Shown piece after piece: positions 14,936-22,648 of a stretch of DNA of 26,853 nucleotides. Position 1 is the first letter of the stretch. Each line of letters begins with the position of its first letter. Origin of the DNA: JBKCHH01 sp046302855 (GTDB lineage: Bacteria > Pseudomonadota > Alphaproteobacteria > Rickettsiales > UBA8987); contig JBKCHH010000057.1 in assembly GCA_046302855.1 (NCBI GenBank), positions 1 to 26,853 on the forward strand. Reading direction: 5' to 3'. The notes under the pieces are model-generated. The model saw nothing but the letters and a program-made list of their open reading frames with translations. It ran no database searches and was not told where the DNA came from. Made by a program: the position numbers and the translations under genes.

Positions 14936-16759
14936 ATGAGCCTTGAAAATCTAAAAAAAGAACTGCTTTCCATACCGCAAAAGGCGGGGGTTTATTTAAT
15001 GAAGAACCAAGCCGGCTTGGTTATTTATGTGGGCAAGGCGAAAAATCTAAAAAATAGAGTAGAAAACTATACTAGGCTAAACACCCTCTCGCAAAGAATC
15101 AGCAATATGGTAATGCAGGTTGAGCGGGTGGATATTATCACAACTGAAAAGGAATCAGAAGCCCTGCTTTTAGAGGCAAATCTAATAAAAAAGCACAAGC
15201 CAAAGTTCAATGTGGCTTTGAAGGATGATAAAACCTATCCCTACATTTGCATAGATAAAAACGGCAAATTCCCCCGCATTTTTAAATTTAGGGGAAAGAA
15301 AAAGCCAAACTTTGTATTTTTTGGCCCCTTTTCTTCTGCCAGCCAAGTAAATACCGCTATTAATTCCATCCAAAAGGCATTTTTAATTCGCCCCTGCACT
15401 GACAATTTTTTTAAGAGCCGAACAAGACCATGCCTAGAGTATGAAATAAAAAGATGCACTGCCCCTTGCGTAAATTTAGTTAGTGAGCATGATTATAATC
15501 TACAGGTTGAGCAGGCGGAGGGCTTTTTAAAGGGCAAAAATAACGCCATCAAGCAAGACCTAAAAAATAAAATGGAGCAGGCAAGCCAAAATATGGAATA
15601 TGAAAGGGCCAGCTTTTTTAGAGATAGAATAATGGCTCTAAATGCTATTCACGGCTCGCAACATATTTCTTTTAATGATATTTCAGATGCCGATGTAATT
15701 GGGCTTTTTCAAGAGGGCTCTATAATTGCGGTGAATATATTTTTTATTAGAGGTTCTTATCTAATAGGAAACAGGGTGTTTTTTCCTTCCCACATAGATG
15801 ATATTCCCCCTTCCGAAATAATTGGCAATTTAATTGGCAGGTTTTATCAAAGTAATATTCCACCAAGGGAAATTTATTTGAGTAATGAGGTTGAAGAAAA
15901 GCCAAGCCTAGAAACAGCATTAAGCGAAATTGCAGGCACAAGGGTAAATATTATTGTTCCAAAACTGGGGGATAAAAAAGAGCTGGTAGAGAAATCCATC
16001 CTAAACGCCAAGCACGCTTTAAAAAGGGAGGAGGAAAAGCAGGCATCTAATTCTAATAATCTACAGGAGCTAAAAGAGTTTTTAGGGCTAAAAAAAGATA
16101 TTCGCCGTATAGAAATATATGATAATAGCCATAATTTTGGCACAGAGGCTTATGGGGTAATGGTGGTAGCAAGTGTTGAAGGCTTTGAGAAAAATCTGTA
16201 TCGCAAGTTTAAGGTTGAAGCTGGCAGTAAAACAGGGGGCGATGACTATTATATGATGCACCAGGTATTAAAACGCCGTTTAAAGGCATTAACAGATGAT
16301 TCCAAGCCAGACCTTATGATTATAGATGGTGGCAAGGGGCAGGTGAATGAGGCTATAAAGTTATTCAAAGAATTTGCTATTTATGATATCGCCCTGCTTG
16401 GCATGGCAAAGGGTTTAGATAGAAATGCAGGCAATGAAGATATTATTATTCCAACCAATAATTTTACTAATCTGGAAACAAAAAATCTGCCCAAAGATTC
16501 AAAGCTACTTTATTATTTGCAAATTCTGCGAGATGAGGCTCATAATTTTGCTATTTCCTCCCACCGCAGGGCTAGAAACAAGGCATTAACTGATTCTAAC
16601 CTAGATGAAATACCAGGCATTGGTGAAAGTAGGCGAAGGTTATTGCTAAATCATTTTGGTTCTTTTTCGGCGGTAAAAGAAGCCAGTGTTAAAGATTTGC
16701 TTTTGGTGGAAGGAATTTCTAAAAAAACGGCACTAAAGATATATGAGTATTTTAATTAG
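14936..16759 (+). CDS. uvrC: UvrABC excinuclease subunit C
   Basis: UvrC makes both incisions in nucleotide excision repair. The 607-residue protein (E. coli 610) has the GIY-YIG nuclease at 15-95 (GVY 18-20, YVG 31-33, R41), cysteines C154, C166, C174 and C178 in RPCLEYEIKRCTAPC and upstream, at positions where UvrC has been reported to carry an iron-sulfur cluster, the UVR domain at about 205-240, and the RNase H-like nuclease with EIYDNSHNFG (393-402) and MIIDGGKGQ (461-469). The tandem HhH domain ends the protein (DEIPGIGESRRRLLLNHFGS, in parts). Start chosen at ATG 14936, which gives the usual SLENLKKELLSIPQKAGVY-like beginning. It converges with iscA across an 87-bp gap in which I see no clear terminator. 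Confidence 0.97.
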   Translation: MSLENLKKELLSIPQKAGVYLMKNQAGLVIYVGKAKNLKNRVENYTRLNTLSQRISNMVMQVERVDIITTEKESEALLLEANLIKKHKPKFNVALKDDKTYPYICIDKNGKFPRIFKFRGKKKPNFVFFGPFSSASQVNTAINSIQKAFLIRPCTDNFFKSRTRPCLEYEIKRCTAPCVNLVSEHDYNLQVEQAEGFLKGKNNAIKQDLKNKMEQASQNMEYERASFFRDRIMALNAIHGSQHISFNDISDADVIGLFQEGSIIAVNIFFIRGSYLIGNRVFFPSHIDDIPPSEIIGNLIGRFYQSNIPPREIYLSNEVEEKPSLETALSEIAGTRVNIIVPKLGDKKELVEKSILNAKHALKREEEKQASNSNNLQELKEFLGLKKDIRRIEIYDNSHNFGTEAYGVMVVASVEGFEKNLYRKFKVEAGSKTGGDDYYMMHQVLKRRLKALTDDSKPDLMIIDGGKGQVNEAIKLFKEFAIYDIALLGMAKGLDRNAGNEDIIIPTNNFTNLETKNLPKDSKLLYYLQILRDEAHNFAISSHRRARNKALTDSNLDEIPGIGESRRRLLLNHFGSFSAVKEASVKDLLLVEGISKKTALKIYEYFN

Positions 16760-16846
16760 GGGCATAATTAGGTGTAGAGCGATTATAAAAAAACCTTAAT
16801 TGCACTACTTCCACCCACCATTTTCAACCACCACTTTCATAAAAAA

Positions 16847-17179
16847 CTAAACCTTAAAGCTCTCGCCGCAACCGCATTCACCTTTGGAATTGGGGTTTAT
16901 GAAGGTGAAACCAGATTTAAACTTATCATTTGTAAAATCCATTTGCGTGCCGATTAGATACAAAATAGCCTTTGGGTCTATAATTACCTTTACGCCCTTA
17001 TCTTCCACCACCTCTTCAAATTTTTTTATATCATCAGCATATTCTATAATATAAGAAAGCCCACTGCATCCGCCCTTTTTTACGCCCACACGAATACCTT
17101 GCGAATCCTTACCCCTTTTTGAAAGCAAGGCTTTTATTTGCTTAGCCGCATTTTCAGTTATGGAGATTGGTGCCTTCAT
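16847..17179 (-). CDS. iscA: Iron-sulfur cluster assembly A-type protein (IscA/HesB)
   Basis: A-type carriers receive and pass on iron-sulfur clusters. The 110-residue product begins at the ATG complementary to 17177-17179; the longer open frame upstream overlaps iscU and has no family similarity. It shows TENAAKQIKALL (8-19), GVKKGGCSGLSY (32-43) with C38, and GECGCGESF (100-108) with C102 and C104, the three cluster-binding cysteines. It is the third gene of iscS-iscU-iscA, 7 bases after iscU. No hscB, hscA or fdx follows: uvrC is next and convergent, so the rest of the Isc machinery must be elsewhere. Confidence 0.95.
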   Translation of the reverse strand: MKAPISITENAAKQIKALLSKRGKDSQGIRVGVKKGGCSGLSYIIEYADDIKKFEEVVEDKGVKVIIDPKAILYLIGTQMDFTNDKFKSGFTFINPNSKGECGCGESFKV

Positions 17180-17186
17180 AATTATT

Positions 17187-17567
17187 TTAAGCATTTTTCT
17201 TTTTATAATCTTCAATGGCGGCCTTAATGGCATCTTCCGCTAACATTGAGCAGTGAATTTTTACCGGTGGCAAAGATAGTTCTTCTGCAATTTGCGTGTT
17301 TTTTATAGTGGCGGCTTCATTGATTGATTTGCCGGTAATCCACTCAGTGGCTAAAGAAGAAGATGCAATGGCAGAACCACAGCCAAAGGTTTTAAACTTT
17401 GCCTCTTCAATTATACCATCTTTATTCACTTTAATTTGTAGCTTCATTACATCACCACAAGCAGGAGCCCCTACTAGGCCAGTGCCAACAGATTCCTCCT
17501 TCTCATTTAGTGAACCCACATTGCGAGGGTTTTCGTAGTGGTCTAAAACCTTAGTACTATAAGCCAT
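17187..17567 (-). CDS. iscU: Iron-sulfur cluster scaffold protein IscU
   Basis: IscU is the scaffold on which IscS sulfur and iron are assembled into clusters. The 126-residue protein has all features of the family: start MAYSTKVLDHYENPRNVGS, ligands C37 with D39 in PACGDV, C63 in FGCGSAIASSS, C106 in LPPVKIHCSMLAEDAI, and the LPPVK chaperone-binding motif at 99-103. The LPPVK motif implies an HscA chaperone encoded elsewhere. It lies 18 bases after iscS and 7 before iscA, within the operon. Confidence 0.98.
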   Translation of the reverse strand: MAYSTKVLDHYENPRNVGSLNEKEESVGTGLVGAPACGDVMKLQIKVNKDGIIEEAKFKTFGCGSAIASSSLATEWITGKSINEAATIKNTQIAEELSLPPVKIHCSMLAEDAIKAAIEDYKKKNA

Positions 17568-17585
17568 AATTCCTCTTTTTTGTTG

Positions 17586-18815
17586 TTAATGATGATTCCA
17601 TTCAATTTTAGTAATATCTATACCCTTTTGATGCATTTCCCACAAGGGGCTCATTTCACGGAGTTTTTCTACATTTCTATTAACGGTTTCTATGGCGAAA
17701 TCAACATCACTTTCATTAGTAAACCGCCCCAAGCCAAAACGAATTGAAGTGTGGCTTAAATCATCCCCCACCCCCAAAGCCTTTAACACATAAGAAGGCT
17801 CTAGACTCGCAGAGGTGCAGGCAGAGCCACTTGAAACGGCTAAATCTCGTATTGCCATTAGCATAGATTCCCCTTCCACATAGGCGAAAGATAGGTTTAG
17901 ATTGCCCTCAAAGCCATTATTAAAATCACCATTTACGAATACTTCCTTAATTTTTTTGGTAATACCCTTGTAGAGCTTTTCTTTTAGAGTTTTTAGCCTT
18001 GCCCTCTCACCCGCCATTTCAACGCCAGCAATTTCTGCTGCCTTGCCTAAACCCACTACTAATGGCGTTGGTAGCGTTCCAGAGCGAAAGCCCCTTTCTT
18101 GCCCACCCCCATTAAATAATGGCATTAAGCGAACACGCGGACGCCTTCTTATAAACAAGGCTCCAACCCCTTTTGGTCCATAAATTTTATGCCCAGAAAT
18201 ACTCATTAAATCTATGTTCATTTCCTCCACATTTAGTGGAATTTTGCCGAATGCTTGGGCGGCATCTGTATGAAAAAATACGCCATTTTCGCGGGTAATT
18301 TTGCCTATTTCTTTTAAGTTTTGAATGGTGCCAACCTCATTATTCAATGCCATTATAGAAACAAGTAGGGTTTTTTCATTAATTGCATTTTTTAAATCAG
18401 CTAAATTCACAAAGCCCTGCTTATCAACATTCAAATAAGTAACGCTAAAGCCCTGCTGTTCAAGATGACGACAGGTATCTAGCACACATTTATGTTCAGT
18501 TTTTACAGTTATGATATGATTTTTTTTATCCTTATAGAAATCTGCCACGCCCTTTATTGCTAAATTATTGCTTTCAGTAGCACCAGAGGTGAAAATTACC
18601 TCTTTAGAATCGGCCCCTATTAGCTTTGCCACCTGCTCCCTTGCAATTTCAGTTGCCTCCTCAGCCTCCCACCCAAAGCTATGGCTTCTTGAATGAGGAT
18701 TGCCATACTTTTCGGTAAAGTAGGGTAGCATCTCATCAACCACTCTAGGGTCAGTAGGGGTTGTTGCCTGATAATCTAAGTACAGAGGCAGTTTTATGTT
18801 TTTGCGTAGGTTCAT
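17586..18815 (-). CDS. iscS: Cysteine desulfurase IscS
   Basis: This PLP enzyme takes sulfur from cysteine for iron-sulfur clusters and tRNA thiolation. The 409 residues are slightly longer than E. coli IscS (404). Visible residues: H108 in TEHK, PLP lysine K210 in SISGHKIYGPKG, and active-site C333 in SSGSACTSAS, within the longer class I loop. The C-terminus (PLWEMHQKGIDITKIEW) carries the tail that contacts IscU. It is the first gene of iscS-iscU-iscA. The usual iscR gene is not upstream; instead there is a promoter at 18838-18866 and an IscR-like operator at 18872-18896. Confidence 0.98.
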   Translation of the reverse strand: MNLRKNIKLPLYLDYQATTPTDPRVVDEMLPYFTEKYGNPHSRSHSFGWEAEEATEIAREQVAKLIGADSKEVIFTSGATESNNLAIKGVADFYKDKKNHIITVKTEHKCVLDTCRHLEQQGFSVTYLNVDKQGFVNLADLKNAINEKTLLVSIMALNNEVGTIQNLKEIGKITRENGVFFHTDAAQAFGKIPLNVEEMNIDLMSISGHKIYGPKGVGALFIRRRPRVRLMPLFNGGGQERGFRSGTLPTPLVVGLGKAAEIAGVEMAGERARLKTLKEKLYKGITKKIKEVFVNGDFNNGFEGNLNLSFAYVEGESMLMAIRDLAVSSGSACTSASLEPSYVLKALGVGDDLSHTSIRFGLGRFTNESDVDFAIETVNRNVEKLREMSPLWEMHQKGIDITKIEWNHH

Positions 18816-18837
18816 TCTTCAAGTTCTAATGGACAAT

Positions 18838-18866
18838 ATTATAAGGAAAAAATCAGTTTTTTGCAA
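18838..18866 (-). promoter_or_regulatory. Promoter of the isc operon
   Basis: On the minus strand TTGCAA (18861-18866) is separated by exactly 17 bases from a perfect TATAAT (complement of 18838-18843). Transcription would start near 18831, about 16 bases before the iscS ATG. This is the best-formed sigma-70 promoter in the window. Confidence 0.7.
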
Positions 18867-18871
18867 GTGAA

Positions 18872-18896
18872 ATAACCTAGTAATTTAGTCAACTAT
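18872..18896 (-). promoter_or_regulatory. Candidate IscR type 1 binding site
   Basis: The 25-bp imperfect palindrome reads on the minus strand ATAGTTGACTAAAT followed by TACTAGGTTAT. Against the E. coli type 1 IscR consensus (ATASYYGACT-RWWWY-AGTCRRSTAT, from memory) 22 of 25 positions agree; the three misses all fall in one arm. Its edge is 5 bases upstream of the -35, so it sits about -41 to -65. That an iscS promoter carries it makes a chance match unlikely. The regulator itself is not in the window. Confidence 0.65.
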
Positions 18897-18910
18897 TGGG
18901 GAATAGATAA

Positions 18911-19384
18911 TTAAAACTCTTCGCCATCTAAAAACCCCACCAGTTCTTCATCTTTAAAAATTGCAACAGAACCTTGATTAAAAGATTTTATTAGCTTTTC
19001 ATAAGCAGGGCTATCTTTATTTTCAGCCAGTTGTAGGCAAAACTGATGAATGGTTGGATTGTGCGAAACTATTGCAACTGATTGTTGGCTAGCATTATCA
19101 ATTATCTCATAAAAATCAGCTATCTTGCAGAAATATAGCTTTGGTTCAAAAATAATTTCTGGTTTGTTTTTTAAGTTCGCCACAATGTTTTCAGCTGTTT
19201 CTTTTGCCCTAAAAGCGGGGGAGGAAATGAAAATATCTATTTTTTTGCCCTCTAAAAAACTAGCAATTTTTTGGCATCTATCTATTCCTTCACTTACTAG
19301 CAACCGCTCAAAATCTTTTTTAGTGGAATTTTTTTCTGCGATGGAATGCCTTATTATATACAAGATTTTATTTTTCTTTTTCAT
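18911..19384 (-). CDS. sixA: Phosphohistidine phosphatase SixA
   Basis: SixA is a small histidine phosphatase that removes phosphate from histidines of phosphotransfer proteins (ArcB Hpt domain and, in E. coli, the nitrogen PTS protein NPr). The 157-residue protein (E. coli 161) has the catalytic RH at R12-H13 in LYIIRHSIAE, SSPAFRAKETA (54-64) with R59, and H108 in IVSHNPTI. The family-typical opening supports the start at 19384. It diverges from lpxD with only 24 bases between start codons. Its target here is unknown; ChpT, another phosphohistidine protein in this window, or a PTSNtr component are options. Confidence 0.85.
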   Translation of the reverse strand: MKKKNKILYIIRHSIAEKNSTKKDFERLLVSEGIDRCQKIASFLEGKKIDIFISSPAFRAKETAENIVANLKNKPEIIFEPKLYFCKIADFYEIIDNASQQSVAIVSHNPTIHQFCLQLAENKDSPAYEKLIKSFNQGSVAIFKDEELVGFLDGEEF

Positions 19385-19408
19385 AAAAGTTAGCTAAATA
19401 CTTAGTTT

Positions 19409-20416
19409 ATGTTTGATAGTAGATTTTATAAAAAAAACAACCCAACCTCAATTGCAAAAATTATTTCTCTATGTAATGATTTTGGCTTAAAGGTAGAAGG
19501 GGAAGGTTCATTTGAAATAAAAGACCTATCTCCACTTGATACTGCCACGCAAAGCAATGTTTCTTTTTTAGATAATAAAAAATATGCTCCCAAGCTAAAA
19601 GACACAAAAGCTGGGGCGGTTTTTTTAAGAAAAGAATTTTCTAGCTATCTGCCAAAACAAGCAATAGGTTTGTTTACCCCAAACCCTTATTTTGCCTTTG
19701 CCCTGCTGGCAGATTATTTTTATCAGCCAATTTTTTCTTTAAACAAAGAACTTGTTTCAAAGAAAGCTGTAATTGGCAGTGGCTCTTATATTGCCCCAAG
19801 CGTATATATTGCAGATAATGTGGAAATTGGCAAAAACTGTGTAATCCACCCCCACACCTACATTGGGCAAGGGGTAAAGATTAGTGATAATAATATTATC
19901 CACTCTAACTGCTCCATTCAATTTGCCATTATTGGTAGTGATAATATTTTTCACAGTGGCGTAAAGATTGGTGCAGATGGCTTTGGTTTTGCCAGCTTTT
20001 TGGGTGAGAATTTTAAAGTTCCTCAACTAGGCAGGGTTATAATAAAAAATAAGGTGGAAATTGGTTCTAATACTTGCATAGATAGGGGTAGTTTTCAAGA
20101 TACCATAATAAATGATGGCGTAAAAATTGATAATCTGGTTCATATAGCCCATAATGTAGTAATTGGAAAAAACTCGCTTATAGCCGCCCAAGTTGGCGTA
20201 TCTGGCAGTGTAAAGATTGGAGAAAATGTAGTGATAGCAGGGCAAGCAGGTTTGGTGGGGCATATATCTATTGGAAATTTCTCTCAAATTGGCGCTCAAG
20301 CTGGAATCACAAAAAATCTGCCAGCAAAATCTAAAGTTACTGGCACACCAGCTGAACCAATTATTGAACATTACAGAAATTTAGTTAAATTACGAAACTT
20401 GAACAAAAAAGATTAA
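19409..20416 (+). CDS. lpxD: UDP-3-O-acylglucosamine N-acyltransferase
   Basis: LpxD adds the second 3-hydroxyacyl chain to UDP-GlcN in lipid A synthesis. The 335-residue protein has an N-terminal uridine-binding domain (about 1-110; VSFLDNKKY is the conserved segment) and a left-handed beta-helix of hexapeptide repeats from 120 to 305. The catalytic histidine is H248 in DNLVHIAHNVVIG. GADGFGFA (188-195) is conserved. The C-terminal helix EHYRNLVKLRNL follows. It heads the lpxD-fabZ-lpxA unit, 5 bases before fabZ. The gene shows that an LPS-type outer membrane is made, unlike in Anaplasmataceae. Confidence 0.96.
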   Translation: MFDSRFYKKNNPTSIAKIISLCNDFGLKVEGEGSFEIKDLSPLDTATQSNVSFLDNKKYAPKLKDTKAGAVFLRKEFSSYLPKQAIGLFTPNPYFAFALLADYFYQPIFSLNKELVSKKAVIGSGSYIAPSVYIADNVEIGKNCVIHPHTYIGQGVKISDNNIIHSNCSIQFAIIGSDNIFHSGVKIGADGFGFASFLGENFKVPQLGRVIIKNKVEIGSNTCIDRGSFQDTIINDGVKIDNLVHIAHNVVIGKNSLIAAQVGVSGSVKIGENVVIAGQAGLVGHISIGNFSQIGAQAGITKNLPAKSKVTGTPAEPIIEHYRNLVKLRNLNKKD

Positions 20417-20421
20417 TTCAT

Positions 20422-20889
20422 ATGACAAAAAATACGACGGCAGATATTATAGAAATTATGGAGATGCTACCGCACCGCTATCCATTTTTACTAATTGATA
20501 AGGTTATAGATATAGTTCCCGCCAAATCGGCAACGGGCATAAAGAATGTATCTTTTAACGAACCGCACTTTACGGGGCATTTTCCGGGTCAACCAATAAT
20601 GCCAGGTGTTTTGATTATCGAAGCCATGGCACAAACCGCCGCCGTGTTAGTATTTAGAACCATTGGTGAAACTGGTAAGGGCAAGCTGGTTTACTTTGCA
20701 ACTATAGATGAGGTTAAGTTTAGAAAGCCAGTTGTTCCCTCTAATGTTTTAAGTTTAAAGGTAGAGATTCTAAAAAATCGTGCCAATTTGTGGAAGGTAA
20801 AGGCAGATGCTTATGTAGATGGGGAAGTGGTAACAGAAGCAGTAATTTCTGCCGTAATTATGGATAAAAATGGAGCAAAAAATGCATAG
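20422..20889 (+). CDS. fabZ: 3-hydroxyacyl-ACP dehydratase FabZ
   Basis: FabZ dehydrates 3-hydroxyacyl-ACP in fatty acid elongation and competes with LpxA/LpxD for the same substrate pool. The 155 residues show MLPHRYPFLLIDKV (15-28), the hot-dog helix with H53 in FTGHFPGQPIMPGV and E67 in IEAMAQ, and KVKFRKPV. Length is typical. Located between lpxD and lpxA as in most proteobacteria; its last codons overlap the lpxA start (stop at 20887-20889). Confidence 0.97.
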   Translation: MTKNTTADIIEIMEMLPHRYPFLLIDKVIDIVPAKSATGIKNVSFNEPHFTGHFPGQPIMPGVLIIEAMAQTAAVLVFRTIGETGKGKLVYFATIDEVKFRKPVVPSNVLSLKVEILKNRANLWKVKADAYVDGEVVTEAVISAVIMDKNGAKNA

Positions 20890-21688
20890 TAATCATAATT
20901 TAGGTCATAAGATTCATCCAACCGCAATTGTTAATTCAAAATACATTGGCAGAAATGTAGAAATTGGTGCCTATAGTATAGTGGGTGAAAATGTGGCCTT
21001 GGAAGAGGGGGTAAAGATTCATTCGCATGTGGTTTTAGATGGCAATACCAAAATTGGTCAATTTAGTGAGGTTTTTCCTTTCGCATCAATAGGTAAAGCT
21101 CCGCAAGATTTAAAATATAAGGGTGAGCCAACCCAGCTAATAATTGGTAAAAGAAATAAAATTCGTGAGCATGTAACTATCAACACCGGCACAGAGCAAG
21201 GTGGCGGGCTAACAGAAGTTGGTAATGATTGCCTGCTTATGGTGGGTGTTCATATAGCCCATGATTGTAGGGTGGGAAACGGCGTAATTATGGCAAATAA
21301 CGCCACTTTAGCAGGGCATGTAATAGTAGAAGATTTTGTGATAATTGGCGGACTTTCTGCCATTCATCAATTTGTTCGCATTGGCAAATACGCTATGATT
21401 GGTGGAATGAGCGGTATTGAAAATGATGTTATCCCTTACGGGCTTGCAATGGGCAAAAGGGCGAATTTGGTTGGTTTAAATCTAGTTGGCTTAAAAAGAA
21501 AAGATTTCAGCAAAGAAGATATTAACCTGCTAAGAAAGCTCTACAAAGAAATTTTTGGTAAGGATGAAAAAAGTTTTTCTGCAAAAATAGAAGGGCTAAT
21601 TCAAGAGCATCACAATAACGAAACTATTTTAGAGTTGCTAAACTTTTTAAAAAACAATCGCGAAAGGGCAATTTGCAGGCCAGAATAG
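20882..21688 (+). CDS. lpxA: UDP-N-acetylglucosamine acyltransferase
   Basis: LpxA performs the first step of lipid A synthesis. The start is set at ATG 20882 because GGAG at 20872-20875 lies 6 bases upstream; the in-frame ATG at 20870 would use the Shine-Dalgarno as coding sequence. The 268-residue protein is a hexapeptide beta-helix with IHPTAIV near the start, catalytic H127 in GVHIAHDCRVGN, H162 in IHQF, and a C-terminal helical domain. G175, 13 residues after H162, matches E. coli G173, the position that sets acyl length, so a C14-type chain is likely. It overlaps fabZ by 8 bases and is followed closely by hepT. Confidence 0.96.
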   Translation: MHSNHNLGHKIHPTAIVNSKYIGRNVEIGAYSIVGENVALEEGVKIHSHVVLDGNTKIGQFSEVFPFASIGKAPQDLKYKGEPTQLIIGKRNKIREHVTINTGTEQGGGLTEVGNDCLLMVGVHIAHDCRVGNGVIMANNATLAGHVIVEDFVIIGGLSAIHQFVRIGKYAMIGGMSGIENDVIPYGLAMGKRANLVGLNLVGLKRKDFSKEDINLLRKLYKEIFGKDEKSFSAKIEGLIQEHHNNETILELLNFLKNNRERAICRPE

Positions 21689-21693
21689 GTTAT

Positions 21694-22092
21694 ATGCTAG
21701 ATATTTCTTCATTAAAAAAGGCTCTAAAAACTTTAGAAGAGGTAATGGCTTTAATAGAAAAGAATAAGGTTGATAATATTATAAGAGATTCTGCCATTCA
21801 AAGGTTTGAATATACCTATGAGCTAAGCTACAAAACCTTAAGAAGATATTTAGAATTAACCATTCCCAGCAATCAAGAATTAAATGAAGGTAGTTTTAAC
21901 AATCTAATTAGGGTGGCGAACAAGGCTGGACTTGTGCTTGGCACTTTAAAAGTATGGGATGGCTTCAGAGAAGCTAGAAATTCATCATCACACGCCTATA
22001 GCGAAAAAGTGGCGTTAAAGGTTGTCGCCGTAATTCCACAGTTTATTAAAGAGGTTAGGTATTTAATAAAGCAGATTGAAAGCCATGAGTAA
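21694..22092 (+). CDS. hepT: HepT-type HEPN toxin (type VII toxin-antitoxin)
   Basis: The 132-residue all-helical protein belongs to the HI0074/HepT family. It carries the HEPN RNase motif RX4HXY as RNSSSHAY with R95, H100 and Y102. The sequence IIRDSAIQRFEYTYELSYKTLRRYL (in parts: DSAIQRFEYTYEL, YKTLRRYL) is typical of the family. Known members are tRNA-targeting toxins silenced by AMPylation of the motif tyrosine by MntA. The ATG at 21694 is used; an upstream in-frame start at 21673 lies within lpxA. The MntA gene overlaps by 8 bases. The operon position directly behind lpxA is unusual for an acquired module. Confidence 0.88.
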   Translation: MLDISSLKKALKTLEEVMALIEKNKVDNIIRDSAIQRFEYTYELSYKTLRRYLELTIPSNQELNEGSFNNLIRVANKAGLVLGTLKVWDGFREARNSSSHAYSEKVALKVVAVIPQFIKEVRYLIKQIESHE

Positions 22093-22417
22093 AATTCTAC
22101 TAACCAAAGAAGAGCTAGATTTGGTGAAGTTAATTTTAAAGCCATATATTTCTAAAAAAGATAAGGTTTTTGTTTATGGCTCAAGGGTTGCGGATGCTAA
22201 TAAAACAAATCCGCTGGTAAAAAAACCCAAAAAATATTCAGATTTAGACCTAGCAATAGAACTGCACAATAAAAAATCTGACCTGTTTTTTATAGGGCAA
22301 ATAAAGGCTAGCTTTGATGAATCTCTTTTCCCCTACACTGTAGATGTGATAGATTTAAACGAAATAGACGAAGATTTTAGAAAAAACATTTTCCCACTGG
22401 TGCAGGTGGATTTGTAA
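22085..22417 (+). CDS. mntA: MntA-type nucleotidyltransferase antitoxin
   Basis: The 110-residue protein is a minimal nucleotidyltransferase that in known systems AMPylates and thereby neutralises HepT. GSR at 32-34 and SDLDLAI (52-58) with metal ligands D53 and D55 are clear; VDVIDLNEI near the C-terminus holds the third acidic position. The spacing is odd: 19 residues lie between GS and DxD, against the usual 10, owing to an insertion (ADANKTNPL region). ATG 22085 is preferred over the TTG at 22076. It overlaps hepT by 8 bases, as expected of a coupled pair. Confidence 0.87.
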   Translation: MSKILLTKEELDLVKLILKPYISKKDKVFVYGSRVADANKTNPLVKKPKKYSDLDLAIELHNKKSDLFFIGQIKASFDESLFPYTVDVIDLNEIDEDFRKNIFPLVQVDL

Positions 22418-22427
22418 TTCCTATATA

Positions 22428-22552
22428 GTCATTGCGATAAGCTTTAGCTTTGAAGCAATCCATAAACAAAGTGGAGCTTGGATAACGGGAAAGTTGTTGC
22501 AAGAAACACCCATTTTTTTGGATTGCTTCGTCCTTGCAGCCCTCGCAATGAC
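22428..22552. repeat. Palindromic interspersed element, copy C
   Basis: 125 bp bounded by GTCATTGCGA (22428-22437) and TCGCAATGAC (22543-22552), inner pair GCAATCCA / TGGATTGC. Same orientation and core as copy B. It separates mntA from the GTA-like prohead protease gene. A short minus-strand open frame across it is an artefact of the repeat. Confidence 0.92.
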
Positions 22553-22612
22553 TTGAGTTTTTCATTCTCTAATGACGATTTTATTTAAAATACCCACTTC
22601 CGCACATTCATT

Positions 22613-22629
22613 TTTTAAGTAGTTTTAAG
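22613..22629 (+). promoter_or_regulatory. Direct repeat of TTTTAAG upstream of the GTA-like cluster
   Basis: TTTTAAG occurs at 22613-22619 and again at 22623-22629, exactly 10 bases apart, 20 bases before the protease ATG. The TTAA cores are separated by 6 bases; the CtrA consensus has TTAA-N7-TTAA, so this is one base short. A regulatory role is only possible, not shown. Confidence 0.25.
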
Positions 22630-22648
22630 TTTATCAACTATAAAAACT

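Noticed and set aside
22377..22565. Minus-strand 62-residue open frame across the repeat downstream of mntA
   Set aside because: It lies almost wholly in repeat copy C and antisense to the mntA end; such frames arise from the palindromic element itself and show no protein family features.
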